Assembly (NCBI RefSeq): GCF_018343535.1
Contig: NZ_JAGYPF010000005.1
Span: 682,001 to 746,000, forward strand
From: Neobacillus rhizophilus
Lineage (GTDB): Bacteria > Bacillota > Bacilli > Bacillales > Cytobacillaceae
Reading direction: 5' to 3'
DNA length: 64,000 bases
The first letter of the stretch is position 1. Each line of letters begins with the position of its first letter. Both the position numbers and the translations under genes were made by a program. The notes below the pieces were generated by a model, which had not been told where the DNA came from, did not search any database, and saw only the letters and a program-made list of their open reading frames with translations. Shown here piece after piece: positions 34,888 to 43,060 of this stretch.

Positions 34888-35644
34888 CAAAATGTTTGTC
34901 AGTGTTGGAATTGGCGCGGCGACAGTGGACACGAAGCTTGAAAAGGACACTTACATGCCGGGAGAAACAGTGAAAGGTGTTGTAGAAATAAAAGGGGGTA
35001 AAGCGGATCAACAGATTGATGAAATTTACCTTGCTTTAAATACTACCTACTTAAAAGAGTCTGATGACCGTAAGTATACGGTTACTGCCACCATCGACCG
35101 TTTCCGGATCACCACACCGTTTACAATTATTGTGAATGAGAAAAAGGAAATCCCGTTTACGTTTCAGTTGCCATTTGATACTCCGCTATCTATTGGAAGG
35201 TCTAAAGTATGGGTTTCCACTGGATTAGATATTAAAGGGGCTGTGGATCCGGGGGACAAAGACTATCTCAAGGTTGTCCCCAACCCGTTAATGTCTGCGG
35301 TCTTTGATGCTGTCGACAGTCTTGGATTTAGAATTCGTGAGGCCGATTGCGAGGAAGCGCCGAGAAGATTGCGCGGGCGCCTGCCTTTTGTTCAAGAATT
35401 TGAGTTTGTTCCGGTATCCGGACCATTCCGTGGACGCTTAGATGAGCTTGAAGTTGTGTTCTTCCCTGCGGGAAATGGCGGACTTGACCTAATGTTCCAG
35501 GTCGACCGCAAGGCAAGAGGACTTTCCGGATTATTCTCAGAAGCACTCGGAACGGATGAAACAAACGTAAGAATGACCGTTACCAATTCTGATCTCCCAT
35601 CTCTAAGTCAGCAAATCCAAAATGTGATTGGCAGATATTCTTAA
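34874..35644 (+). CDS. spo0M: sporulation-control protein Spo0M
   Basis: 256 residues, normal family length, starting MSFFNKMFVSVGIGAATVDTKL (abbreviated MSFFNKMFVSVGIG). Arrestin-like beta-sandwich: GETVKGVVEIKGG, WVSTGLDIKGAVDPGDKDYL and VQEFEFVPVSGPFRGRLDELE. Affects sporulation and cell division in B. subtilis. GGAGG within the kinase gene serves as RBS, which links it translationally to that kinase. Confidence 0.93.
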   Translation: MSFFNKMFVSVGIGAATVDTKLEKDTYMPGETVKGVVEIKGGKADQQIDEIYLALNTTYLKESDDRKYTVTATIDRFRITTPFTIIVNEKKEIPFTFQLPFDTPLSIGRSKVWVSTGLDIKGAVDPGDKDYLKVVPNPLMSAVFDAVDSLGFRIREADCEEAPRRLRGRLPFVQEFEFVPVSGPFRGRLDELEVVFFPAGNGGLDLMFQVDRKARGLSGLFSEALGTDETNVRMTVTNSDLPSLSQQIQNVIGRYS

Positions 35645-35679
35645 TAATTAATAAGTGTTAAACAATGGTACCATTGTCA

Positions 35680-35714
35680 GGCTGTCGTGAAACATCGATA
35701 GCCTTTTATTTTAT
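35680..35714 (+). terminator. terminator after spo0M
   Basis: AGGCTGTCG/CGATAGCCT stem with one G-T pair, then TTTATTTTAT. Confidence 0.75.
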
Positions 35715-35763
35715 CCGCCTTTTATAATGATTCACCGCGTAAATAAAAGGCCTTTCAACAAGA

Positions 35764-35898
35764 CTGTTGATTGGCGCTCCAGGCACTACGCTTTCCGCGG
35801 GCGAGACGGGGAGCCTCCTTGTCGCTTCGCTCCTGCGGGGTCTCCCCTGCCCCGTACTCCCGCAGGAGTCTTCGTGCCTTCCGCGCCAAACAACAGGT
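35764..35898. repeat. GC-rich palindromic intergenic repeat, copy 1
   Basis: About 135 bp, far more GC-rich than its surroundings. It begins CTGTTGATTGG, contains CTTTCCGCGGG and CCCGCAGGAGTC, and ends in a mirrored CCAAACAACAG. The inner CTCCTGCGGGG/CCCCG..CCCGCAGGAG arms give a long imperfect hairpin. It is related to, but not the same subtype as, the copies at 36102 and 48151. Similar elements are scattered through many Bacillus genomes. Confidence 0.85.
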
Positions 35899-35955
35899 GT
35901 ATTTAATTAAAACTTCAACATTACAAGATGAAACAAGTATCTTCTAATCAGAGTT

Positions 35956-36059
35956 GATGAAGGACAAAATTAAAGGAATATTCGAGAGAAATGTCCCTCA
36001 TGAGGCCGATGAAGGACAAATTCAAAGGAATCGAATAGAAAATGTCTCGCATAAAAGCT
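35956..36059. repeat. two tandem 52-bp hairpin units
   Basis: Two units of exactly 52 bp, each starting GATGAAGGACAAA and containing AAATGTC. The first unit has arms GAAGGACA/TGTCCCTC that can pair. They lie between GC-rich copies 1 and 2. Confidence 0.75.
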
Positions 36060-36101
36060 ACACACTTGCCAGGTTCGAAAAAGCGTGTGGCTAAAACGCA
36101 G

Positions 36102-36259
36102 GTTGATTTGCCTCCCTGTTGATTGGAGCGGAGGGCACTCGACTCCTGCGGGATATAGAGGTCACTGGAGACCCCGCAGGCGCCTAAGCGCCGAGGAGGC
36201 TCCAGGACCTCCCCGCGGAAAGCGAGTGCCCGGAGCGGAAATCAACAGGCCCGTTGGCA
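36102..36259. repeat. GC-rich palindromic intergenic repeat, copy 2
   Basis: 158 bp with nearly identical inverted partner at 48151-48308. Ends are GTTGATTTGCCTCC and CCCGTTGG; inside are CTCCTGCGGG, GACCCCGCAGG and CCGCGGAAAGCGAGTGCC. Open frames across it come from its base composition and are not genes. The 36260-36473 stretch after it holds only AT-rich DNA. Confidence 0.9.
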
Positions 36260-36473
36260 GGGATAATCTATAAAAATTTGGTAATTTAGGTTTGGACAAA
36301 ATTCAAAAATTGCCGAAAAAAATTCTAGAAAATCCGACTATAGTACAAGGTACCATTGTTTTTTTATAAAAAACTTCTTTCGACAAAATTAGTGTTGTTT
36401 CTTTGAAGGAATCGACAATACCCGTCTTTAATTATTAAAATAGACAAATTATTCAAATAATTGGAGGGGTATT

Positions 36474-36797
36474 ATGATCAAAATGCTGACAAGAAGGACC
36501 TGTATTCAATATGATGTGACGCTCTTTCAAACTCCAAAACATCGCGAAAGGAAAGGGCATAAACAGGTTTACCGGACAACCATTCAAGCGGGCAGCAGAG
36601 AACAGTGTCTTCAGGAAACCTTTAGCCAATTTAATGTTACAGATCGAATCCCTCCCAAGTATAAAGGAAGATTTCTATCCACATGGGATATTGTTTTAAT
36701 TGATGAGGGACGCGGCGGTCAATATTACTTTCAACTTCAGCCTGGCGGCTGGTACCCGATAAATAGAATTGTTCTTTTAACAGATAAGGAAGGCTGA
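36474..36797 (+). CDS. yodL: YodL-like conserved small protein
   Basis: 107 residues with GGAGGGG before the ATG. Conserved blocks YDVTLFQTPKHRERKGHKQVYR (abbreviated YDVTLFQTP), FSQFNVTDRIPPKYKGRF, and STWDIVLIDEGRGGQYYFQL followed by GGWYPINRI. This is the YodL domain, next to deoD as in B. subtilis. Function unknown. Confidence 0.8.
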   Translation: MIKMLTRRTCIQYDVTLFQTPKHRERKGHKQVYRTTIQAGSREQCLQETFSQFNVTDRIPPKYKGRFLSTWDIVLIDEGRGGQYYFQLQPGGWYPINRIVLLTDKEG

Positions 36798-36820
36798 CCC
36801 GTTTTGTCAGCCTCTTTTAA
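36789..36820 (+). terminator. terminator after yodL
   Basis: AGGCTGAC/GTCAGCCT with a 7-nt loop and CTTTT following; overlaps the end of yodL. Confidence 0.8.
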
Positions 36821-36824
36821 TGCA

Positions 36825-36953
36825 TTAGTGCTTTCTGCCTCCAGTAGCACTATCCTCTTTTGCATGTGCCTCATGTTCAGCAATGATGGCTTCCGGCGGC
36901 ACGTGATTATTTTTTTTCTGCCCGCGAATTCGGTTTCGATGTTTTTTTCCCAT
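36825..36953 (-). CDS. 42-residue basic peptide
   Basis: ATG at 36953 behind a perfect GGAGGTTT site. Begins MGKKHRNRIRGQKKNNHVPP and continues with an acidic/His helix EAIIAEHEAHAKEDSATGGRKH. The strong RBS and consistent coding pattern argue that it is real. It may be a spore- or ribosome-associated peptide; no family recognised. Convergent with yodL. Confidence 0.65.
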   Translation of the reverse strand: MGKKHRNRIRGQKKNNHVPPEAIIAEHEAHAKEDSATGGRKH

Positions 36954-37131
36954 TTTCAAACCTCCAATAGATAATTTTCAAAATATAATTTTGGACCTAC
37001 AAATATAATTCCCCACAAAAAATAAAAAATCATGTTTTTTCTCATTTTGGTTTTTATTAAAAAAAGCTGTATGTTATAGTGACTATGGTGCAACATGTTA
37101 TTGCACATACATAATAAGGAGGGTTCCATTG

Positions 37132-37836
37132 ATGAGTGTACATATCGGCGCAAAAGAGCATGAAATTGCTGAAACAGTACTTCTTCCGGGAGATCCGCTT
37201 CGTGCCAAATACATTGCTGAGACGTTTTTAGAGGAAGCAGTGTGTTATAACGAAGTTCGGAATATGTTCGGATTTACTGGTACATATAAAGGGAAAAAAA
37301 TATCTGTTCAAGGAACAGGAATGGGAGTTCCGTCCATTTCTATATATGTGAATGAATTAATCCAAAGTTATAATGTGAAAAACTTAATTCGGGTCGGTAC
37401 ATGCGGTGCCATCCAAAAGGATGTAAAGGTTCGTGATGTCATCTTGGCCATGACCAGCTCAACTGATTCTAACATCAATCGGTTGACTTTTGGGCATGTT
37501 GACTATGCGCCTGCGGCAAATTTTGATTTATTGAAAAATGCCTATGATGCAGGGGTGCAGAAGGGGCTTAACATAAAAGTTGGCAATGTTTTTACTGCGG
37601 ATTCCTTTTATAACGATAATGCCGAGCTTGAAAAGTGGGCGAAATATCAAATTCTTGCTATTGAAATGGAAACAACAGCCCTTTATACTCTTGCAGCTAA
37701 GTTTGGCCGGCGAGCACTGTCTATTTTAACTGTCAGTGACCATATTTTAACCGGTGAAGAGACAACGGCCGAAGAAAGACAATTGACCTTTAATGATATG
37801 ATTGAAGTCGCATTGGAAGCATCTATTAAGGAATAA
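37132..37836 (+). CDS. deoD: purine nucleoside phosphorylase, DeoD type
   Basis: 234 residues from ATG 37132, eight nt after AAGGAGGG. Phosphorolysis of purine (deoxy)nucleosides in the salvage pathway. Signatures: LLPGDPLRAKYIAETFL, GTGMGVPSISIY (phosphate loop), RVGTCGAIQ, EMETTALYTLAAKFG (nucleoside site) and the catalytic Asp in TVSDHI. Confidence 0.96.
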   Translation: MSVHIGAKEHEIAETVLLPGDPLRAKYIAETFLEEAVCYNEVRNMFGFTGTYKGKKISVQGTGMGVPSISIYVNELIQSYNVKNLIRVGTCGAIQKDVKVRDVILAMTSSTDSNINRLTFGHVDYAPAANFDLLKNAYDAGVQKGLNIKVGNVFTADSFYNDNAELEKWAKYQILAIEMETTALYTLAAKFGRRALSILTVSDHILTGEETTAEERQLTFNDMIEVALEASIKE

Positions 37837-37841
37837 TCGAC

Positions 37842-37877
37842 ATAACCCCCTTCCCGACGTGAAGGGGGTTACTATTT
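37842..37877 (+). terminator. terminator after deoD
   Basis: TAACCCCCTTC/GAAGGGGGTTA stem, then CTATTTTTAATT. Confidence 0.88.
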
Positions 37878-38050
37878 TTAATTAATATTTAATAATTTTT
37901 TCATTAACTTTTCTTTGTTAAATTTATTAAAAAGATGTTATTCTAAACACTAAGGGTAAATTTTTTAGATTTTATAAAGTGCTTTAAAATAATAGCGAGT
38001 CTTGACTTTGCTAGTTAAGAAAGCAAGTCCGCTTCTTATTTTGATGGTTA

Positions 38051-39550
38051 ATGAAAGTGGTGAAGGCTTTGGAAGAAGAGAAAATGGATCAGGAAAAAGT
38101 TGAGCAGGAGCAAATGACGGATAACAATAAGCCGGGATATATTCGTTTAAAAAGATTTCACTTTATTATGCTGCTTTTTTTGATTGTTTTTTTATCAGCA
38201 GGAATCACTACAGTTGCCCTTTCATTTGGTGATGAAAAAGTAGTGACAGTTAACAACGACCGAAAAGAATTTGCAAAACTGTATGAAGCATTTGACACCT
38301 TGAATAAGGATTATTACAAAAAAGTAAATGATCAAAAGTTGATTAATGGAGCCATTAACGGAATGGTGGAATCCTTGGACGACCCTTATTCTGATTATAT
38401 GAGCAAAGATGAGGCCAAGAATTTTAATAACAGCATTTCTTCATCATTTGAAGGTATTGGCGCCGAGATTCAAGAAAAAGACGGTCATATTATGATTGTC
38501 TCGCCGATTAAAGGGTCCCCAGCGGAAAAAGCCGGTTTACAGCCGAATGACATTATTCTATCTGTTGATGGAAAAACCATTCAGGGCATGACATCTACTC
38601 AGGCTGTAACCATTATTAGGGGGAAGAAGGGATCGAAGGTCGAATTGTCCATTAAGAGAGCAGGACAAGATACCCCGATTTCTGTACCGATTATTCGCGA
38701 TCAAATCCCGATTGAAACTGTCTATGGGGAAATGGTTGATGACAAAATCGCGAAAGTGCAAATTACAAGCTTTTCAACTAATACCGCAAAAGAATTGACA
38801 AGTACTTTAAATGATTTGCAAAAGAAAGGGATGAAAGGTCTTGTATTAGACCTTAGACAGAACCCAGGCGGTCTTTTGGACCAAGCTGTAAGTATATCGA
38901 GTATGTTTGTCCCGAAAGGAAAAGTGATTGTAAAGGAAGAAGATCGCAATGGGAAAATTAAAGAAATTGCCTCGCAAAATGCGGGCAATCCAAATCTTCC
39001 TTTAGTTGTCCTGATTGACAAAGGCAGCGCCAGTGCATCTGAAATCCTTGCTGCAGCCGTTAAAGAATCGGCTGGTGTTACTTTGGTTGGCGAAAAATCG
39101 TTTGGGAAAGGAACTGTGCAGACTGCTTCCAATTTCACAGACGGGTCCAACCTGAAATTTACGATTGCCAAGTGGCTGACACCTAACGGAAATTGGATTC
39201 ATAAAAAAGGGATTAAGCCTGATGTGGAAGTGGCATTACCGGATTATGCATCCTTGTCAATCATTAATCCTGACAAAGAGCTGTCATTATCTACATCTTC
39301 AGCTGAAGTGCAAACCGCTCAAAAAATGTTAAAAGCCATTGGTTTTGACCCAGGCCGTGAAGACGGATTCTTTGATGAGAAGACAAAAGAGGCCGTTACC
39401 GCATTCCAAACCGCCAATAACCTGCCGGCTGATGGAATCTTAAAAGGCGACTCTACCATGAAGCTGATGGAACTATTAAGGGAAAAAATCAAATCTGACG
39501 ATACCCAGGTTCAGAAAGCAGTCGAAGTCCTAAAAGAAAAAATGCAATAA
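38051..39550 (+). CDS. ctpA: S41 carboxy-terminal processing protease with PDZ and peptidoglycan-binding domains
   Basis: 499 residues at most; the start is uncertain because no strong RBS precedes ATG 38051. Cytoplasmic N-terminus (about 40), one membrane anchor (FIMLLFLIVFLSAGITTVAL), PDZ domain (about 115-190, IMIVSPIKGSPAEKAGLQPND), S41 protease with Ser in GSASASEIL (about 328) and Lys in GEKSFGKGTVQ, and a C-terminal peptidoglycan-binding domain (LPADGILKGDSTM). It lies after deoD as ctpA does in B. subtilis. Processes exported proteins or spore-signalling factors; the target is unknown. Confidence 0.9.
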   Translation: MKVVKALEEEKMDQEKVEQEQMTDNNKPGYIRLKRFHFIMLLFLIVFLSAGITTVALSFGDEKVVTVNNDRKEFAKLYEAFDTLNKDYYKKVNDQKLINGAINGMVESLDDPYSDYMSKDEAKNFNNSISSSFEGIGAEIQEKDGHIMIVSPIKGSPAEKAGLQPNDIILSVDGKTIQGMTSTQAVTIIRGKKGSKVELSIKRAGQDTPISVPIIRDQIPIETVYGEMVDDKIAKVQITSFSTNTAKELTSTLNDLQKKGMKGLVLDLRQNPGGLLDQAVSISSMFVPKGKVIVKEEDRNGKIKEIASQNAGNPNLPLVVLIDKGSASASEILAAAVKESAGVTLVGEKSFGKGTVQTASNFTDGSNLKFTIAKWLTPNGNWIHKKGIKPDVEVALPDYASLSIINPDKELSLSTSSAEVQTAQKMLKAIGFDPGREDGFFDEKTKEAVTAFQTANNLPADGILKGDSTMKLMELLREKIKSDDTQVQKAVEVLKEKMQ

Positions 39551-39552
39551 AT

Positions 39553-39602
39553 AATGGCCTGCCACCACTCTGCTTAAGTTAAGCAGCGGGGGCAGGCCTA
39601 TT
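39553..39602 (+). terminator. terminator after ctp
   Basis: AGGCCTGCC outer arm family with inner CTGCTTAA/TTAAGCAG and outer GGCCTGCC/GGCAGGCC, followed by TATTAAATTT. Confidence 0.75.
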
Positions 39603-39675
39603 AAATTTAATGAATGAATATGACTTCTTCAGGTAACTCTTTAAATAGTATATTTTTTGTATTAAGGAGGATTTA

Positions 39676-40497
39676 ATGAAGAAGATATCCATCATTTGGC
39701 TATTGATCGGCATCCTCCTCGTTGGGCAAAGGGTTCAGGCCGATAGTGATATCAGTTATAAAATCGAAATGCTTGATTGGAAACAGGTCGATGAAATATT
39801 GCCGAGGTATTCTAAATTTACCGTCATCGATCTGGAAACGGGGAAACGGTTTAAGGTGCAGCGGCGTGCTGGCAGTAATCATGCTGATGTCCAGCCATTA
39901 ACAGTAAAAGATACGAAAATCATGAAAAAAATTTATGGCGGAAAATGGAGTTGGAAACGCAGGGCGATAATCGTCATGGATCAAAAAGACAATTGGATTG
40001 CAGCTTCCATGCATGGGATGCCCCATGGAGCCGGTGCTTTAAAAAATAATTTTCCGGGTCATTTTTGCATTCATTTTTATGGGAGCACAACGCATCGGAC
40101 AAATTCCATGGATTTATCCCATAAGCTGATGATTCTCAAATCAGCCGGAAAATTGGACGATTATCTAGGAGAAGCCAATCCTTACGAGGTAATCAATGCT
40201 TACATAACCGGCTTTAAACAACAGGATGCAAGCATTATTTCAGAGGCTTCGGTGCAAAATATCCGTTTGAAGCCAATTCTAAAGAATATTGAAAATGTTA
40301 GAATTTCACGCATGGAATTATTGCCGCCAGAGGATTTATCAGAAGAGATTAGCTTGGAAGTTCCCGTTGAAATTGATTGGGTGATAAAAAATCGCGGCCG
40401 ACAAATCTATAAAGGAGCTATCCATTTGGTGCGATTTTCTCCTGCAGATGCTTGGAAGGTTGATTCAAAGCAATTTATTAAAGAAAATAACTTATAA
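39676..40497 (+). CDS. secreted protein of unknown function with a His/Cys-rich core
   Basis: 273 residues with AAGGAGG before the ATG and a signal peptide (KKISIIWLLIGILLVGQRVQA). The core has FTVIDLETGKRFKVQRRAGSNHAD and a conserved-looking His/Cys run MHGMPHG, GHFCIHFYGSTTH. That arrangement recalls the HxG...SHGC(I/V)R site of L,D-transpeptidases, although the exact motif differs. The C-terminal part is beta-rich. Single gene with its own terminator. Possibly a cell-wall enzyme; unproven. Confidence 0.7.
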   Translation: MKKISIIWLLIGILLVGQRVQADSDISYKIEMLDWKQVDEILPRYSKFTVIDLETGKRFKVQRRAGSNHADVQPLTVKDTKIMKKIYGGKWSWKRRAIIVMDQKDNWIAASMHGMPHGAGALKNNFPGHFCIHFYGSTTHRTNSMDLSHKLMILKSAGKLDDYLGEANPYEVINAYITGFKQQDASIISEASVQNIRLKPILKNIENVRISRMELLPPEDLSEEISLEVPVEIDWVIKNRGRQIYKGAIHLVRFSPADAWKVDSKQFIKENNL

Positions 40498-40501
40498 ACA
40501 A

Positions 40502-40545
40502 AAAACACCTTAATGAGAGGAGATTCCTCCATAAGGTGTTTTTTA
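40502..40545. terminator. bidirectional terminator
   Basis: AAAAACACCTTA/TAAGGTGTTTTTT arms around an inner GAGGAGATTCCTC hairpin; it serves the secreted-protein gene and the leftward zinc-ribbon gene. Confidence 0.85.
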
Positions 40546-40553
40546 GTGAAATA

Positions 40554-40799
40554 CTAGATTGGCTGTTCGCCATGTTTGATAAATGTTCGTTCATCTTCAA
40601 TTAATCCGCAGGCTCCGCATTGAACTCGATAATCAGGTCCGTTGTATGGAAGATGAAACGGTTCTAACTCATTACTGGCGTATTCTCGAACGACGGAGCC
40701 CGACTGAGGATCCATTTTTACGGAATGAGATACTTGTTGAATAATATTAAAACGGCTTCGATTGGTTTTACAATTTGGACATCTGTATGGTGTTGTCAT
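40554..40799 (-). CDS. small zinc-ribbon protein
   Basis: 81 residues; AAAGGAG before the ATG. CPNC (residues 7-10) and CGAC (about 61-64) could bind one zinc. Between them is a polar segment with no known domain. Single gene; function unknown. Confidence 0.7.
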   Translation of the reverse strand: MTTPYRCPNCKTNRSRFNIIQQVSHSVKMDPQSGSVVREYASNELEPFHLPYNGPDYRVQCGACGLIEDERTFIKHGEQPI

Positions 40800-40892
40800 A
40801 GGTTTCTCCTTTCATTGACTTGTTAAAATCTATTTTTTGCAATAATATTGGTAAGTATGTACAATTCAAGTGAAGAGACTGGAGGGATATAA

Positions 40893-41369
40893 TTGAAAAA
40901 ATATCTTTGGTGTGTGCTGTCTATTCTTTTTTTAATTTTGGCAGCCTCTTGCGGTAAACAGGAAAATCATAACGCAGCCAATAAGCCTCCGCAAATAATA
41001 GAGGTAGCTCTCACTATTAAACCGGAAAAAGCAGAACCAAATAAGCCGGTTATATTTGAGGCAAAGGTAACTCAAGGAAAAGAAGCAGTTGAGGACGCAG
41101 ATGAAGTGACGTTTGAGATTTGGCGGTCAAAAGACGAAAAACATGAAAAAATCAATGTTAAACATGCGGAAAATGGAATTTACCGATTAGAAAAATCCTT
41201 TCCAACAGAAGGTACCTACTATGTAATTTCCCATGTGACTGCAAGAGACATGCACAGCATGCCCAAAAAGGATTTCGTTGTCGGAACACCAAGTGAACCA
41301 GAAGACCCAAATGCCAGCCACTCAAATATGGATATGAAAGGTCACGACAATTCTACTAATGGACATTAA
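40893..41369 (+). CDS. YtkA/FixH-like lipoprotein
   Basis: 158 residues from a TTG behind GGAGG. Lipobox AASC (Cys about 20), then an immunoglobulin-like domain (EVALTIKPEKAEPNKPVIFEAKVTQG, abbreviated VALTIKPEKAEPNKP; GIYRLEKSFPTEGTYYVISHV) of the YtkA/FixH type, and a His/Asp/Asn/Met-rich tail (SHSNMDMKGHDNSTNGH) that could bind metal such as copper. Extracytoplasmic. Single gene with terminator. Confidence 0.8.
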   Translation: MKKYLWCVLSILFLILAASCGKQENHNAANKPPQIIEVALTIKPEKAEPNKPVIFEAKVTQGKEAVEDADEVTFEIWRSKDEKHEKINVKHAENGIYRLEKSFPTEGTYYVISHVTARDMHSMPKKDFVVGTPSEPEDPNASHSNMDMKGHDNSTNGH

Positions 41370-41396
41370 AAAAGACAGCCCTTGGCTGTCTTTTTT
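41370..41396. terminator. bidirectional terminator
   Basis: AAAAAAGACAGCC/GGCTGTCTTTTTT with a CTT loop, ending both the lipoprotein gene and the leftward spore cluster. Confidence 0.88.
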
Positions 41397-41754
41397 AAAC
41401 CTCAGCATCTTTTATGCCTTTCTTTTCAAGCTTTTCTTTTATCTTAGCCTTTATTTCTTCGGAAAAATCTCCTTCATACGATGTTCCAACTGTTAAATGT
41501 CCTGAGAGTTCATTAATATCTAACTGACCAAAATTAATGATGCTATCCTGCTTCCCCACTGTCAATTTTTCAATCAAAGGTTTATTTAGATTATGCCAAT
41601 TTAAATTATCGTTTTTTACATTCTGTTTCTTTGACTCTGTTTCTTGTTTAAATTCCTGTATGGCTGCCTTAAGAGCAGCAATTCTTTTCTCTAACTCGGA
41701 AATTTTTTTATGCCCTTGCATCTTGGTGAATTTTCCAGGGAAAATTTGCATCAT
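41395..41754 (-). CDS. GerPC-like spore protein, short form
   Basis: 119 residues (start uncertain; no clear RBS, 6 nt after the previous stop). The N-terminal coiled coil (ISELEKRIAALKAAIQEFKQE) is followed by KLTVGKQDSIINFGQLDINELSGHLTVGTSYEG (abbreviated NFGQLDINELSGHLTVG), resembling the GerPC C-terminal repeat in which a strand pattern leads to GTLNIG. Shorter than the roughly 200 residues of GerPC. Last gene of the leftward spore cluster. Confidence 0.6.
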   Translation of the reverse strand: MMQIFPGKFTKMQGHKKISELEKRIAALKAAIQEFKQETESKKQNVKNDNLNWHNLNKPLIEKLTVGKQDSIINFGQLDINELSGHLTVGTSYEGDFSEEIKAKIKEKLEKKGIKDAEV

Positions 41755-41760
41755 TGTACT

Positions 41761-42222
41761 TTATTCAGGATCGGTAGAATTAAAGGTAATAGGAATGTCT
41801 TCAACTTCTTCTAGATTAATGGGCATAAAAATCATTAAAATCCCGTTTTTAATATCTGTCTTTATTTGTTGGCAGACCGTTGGATACGGAAGTATTAATT
41901 CCTTCTTAAATTTCCGATTAGCCCGTTCTTTAATATGATACTTGCGATTAGTCTGCAGTGATTTAAATTCCCCTTTGATGGTAAGCACCTGCTGCTGGAT
42001 GGATATATTGAGATGATCCCGTTCCAATCCGGGGACCTCGGCCTCAAGGATCAGCATATTATCCTCCTCAAATAAATCACATTTTGGAAAAAAATCGCTG
42101 ATGGTTTGTGGATTGAAAGGGGCTGCAGAAGTTTGCTTGGAATCGAAAATATTGTTCCAAAAATCCTCAGATTGGAAGCTATGCGCTGCATCCATCCATT
42201 TTTTTAATTTATCAATCTCCAT
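41761..42222 (-). CDS. Hsp20/alpha-crystallin family spore-coat-type protein
   Basis: 153 residues from the second of two ATGs after AAGGGGTG. The alpha-crystallin domain spans about 50-150 (LILEAEVPGLERDHLNISIQ, YHIKERANRKFKKELILPYP and NGILMIFMP replacing the usual NGVLTI). Together with a sigma-K promoter and GerP-like neighbours it is most like the CotM/CotP/GerT spore group, not a general heat-shock protein. Confidence 0.8.
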   Translation of the reverse strand: MEIDKLKKWMDAAHSFQSEDFWNNIFDSKQTSAAPFNPQTISDFFPKCDLFEEDNMLILEAEVPGLERDHLNISIQQQVLTIKGEFKSLQTNRKYHIKERANRKFKKELILPYPTVCQQIKTDIKNGILMIFMPINLEEVEDIPITFNSTDPE

Positions 42223-42295
42223 CATATCACCCCTTGAAAATGGCCAGTTATTTCATCTTATTAATTTGATAAAAAAAACATGCAAGAAATTAGTA

Positions 42296-42772
42296 TTACA
42301 AAATTTCCGTTACATCAATCTGTGAAAACTGCATATCAATATTTTTCGGGATTTTTACTTCAAGGGTGCCATCTTTATAGTTTGCTGCTGCACCTTTCTT
42401 TTTGACAATGGCTGGGAGGGTGATGGTGTGTTTATCTCCGGGCTCGGGGATGTGTTCGAGAATAAGCTGATTTGACGTATGATACAGGCGAAGTTTTTTG
42501 ATCCATTCTTCATCTTTAATGGGGATCCTTACAAATACGTAATCGTGTGTCTCAAAGGCTGAGGAGTTTAATGCCCCGGTTCCAGGCTGAGAAGTGGAGG
42601 ATTGCGGCCCAAAGCCACTGAACATTTCCTGCGGGTTCATCATTCCTTTCATATTTCCGGGTAAAACCTTGCCAATGATATCCTGAACGTATTTGTCAAT
42701 CTCATCTGGTTTCATTTTTTGAAGAGATTCCCTCACGTCTTTGTTAAAAGGGAACATATTCCATGGGAACAT
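42296..42772 (-). CDS. Hsp20-like protein, GerT-type
   Basis: 158 residues. An N-terminal segment rich in Met/Pro/Gly (MFPWNMFPFNKDVRESLQKM, MKGMMNPQEMFSGFGP) precedes a C-terminal alpha-crystallin-like sandwich (DYVFVRIPIKDEEWIKKLRLYHTSNQLIL, abbreviated FVRIPIKDEEW; NYKDGTLEVKIPK). Divergent from the next gene's Hsp20 domain. In the same leftward cluster; likely a coat or germination-related protein. Confidence 0.75.
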   Translation of the reverse strand: MFPWNMFPFNKDVRESLQKMKPDEIDKYVQDIIGKVLPGNMKGMMNPQEMFSGFGPQSSTSQPGTGALNSSAFETHDYVFVRIPIKDEEWIKKLRLYHTSNQLILEHIPEPGDKHTITLPAIVKKKGAAANYKDGTLEVKIPKNIDMQFSQIDVTEIL

Positions 42773-42800
42773 AACATTACATCCTTTCGATTGCTAAAAT

Positions 42801-43043
42801 TTATATTTGATTCAAAATCGGGGCTGAAGGGTTTGCAATTTGGTCCTGATCGGTAATATCAATATCGGTATAAACATTGACATGACCGGAGGATGAAGGG
42901 GATAAATCACCAAAAGCCATATTCGTACCGATTAATTTTTGGTTGGAGGTATGGCTGTTTTGGACAATCGGGCCAAAATCAATGTTGGCATTATTATTCA
43001 TGGCATTTGTTTTAATGTTAAATATATTAATTTGAAAAGGCAT
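42801..43043 (-). CDS. GerPA/GerPF-like spore protein
   Basis: 80 residues. Pattern MPFQINIFNIKTNAMNNNAN, IDFGPIVQNSHTSNQKLIGTN (abbreviated FGPIVQNSHTSNQK) and the FGDLSP segment is that of GerPA/GerPF-type proteins, small spore proteins needed for germinants to pass the coat. Second gene of the sigma-K operon, paralogous to the first. Confidence 0.85.
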   Translation of the reverse strand: MPFQINIFNIKTNAMNNNANIDFGPIVQNSHTSNQKLIGTNMAFGDLSPSSSGHVNVYTDIDITDQDQIANPSAPILNQI

Positions 43044-43060
43044 GATAATTTTTCAGTCCT

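Noticed and set aside
36085..36273. Apparent 62-codon gene (and its partner at 48008-48361)
   Set aside because: Both frames are simply the GC-rich 158-bp repeat read on opposite strands; no RBS and no protein-like pattern.
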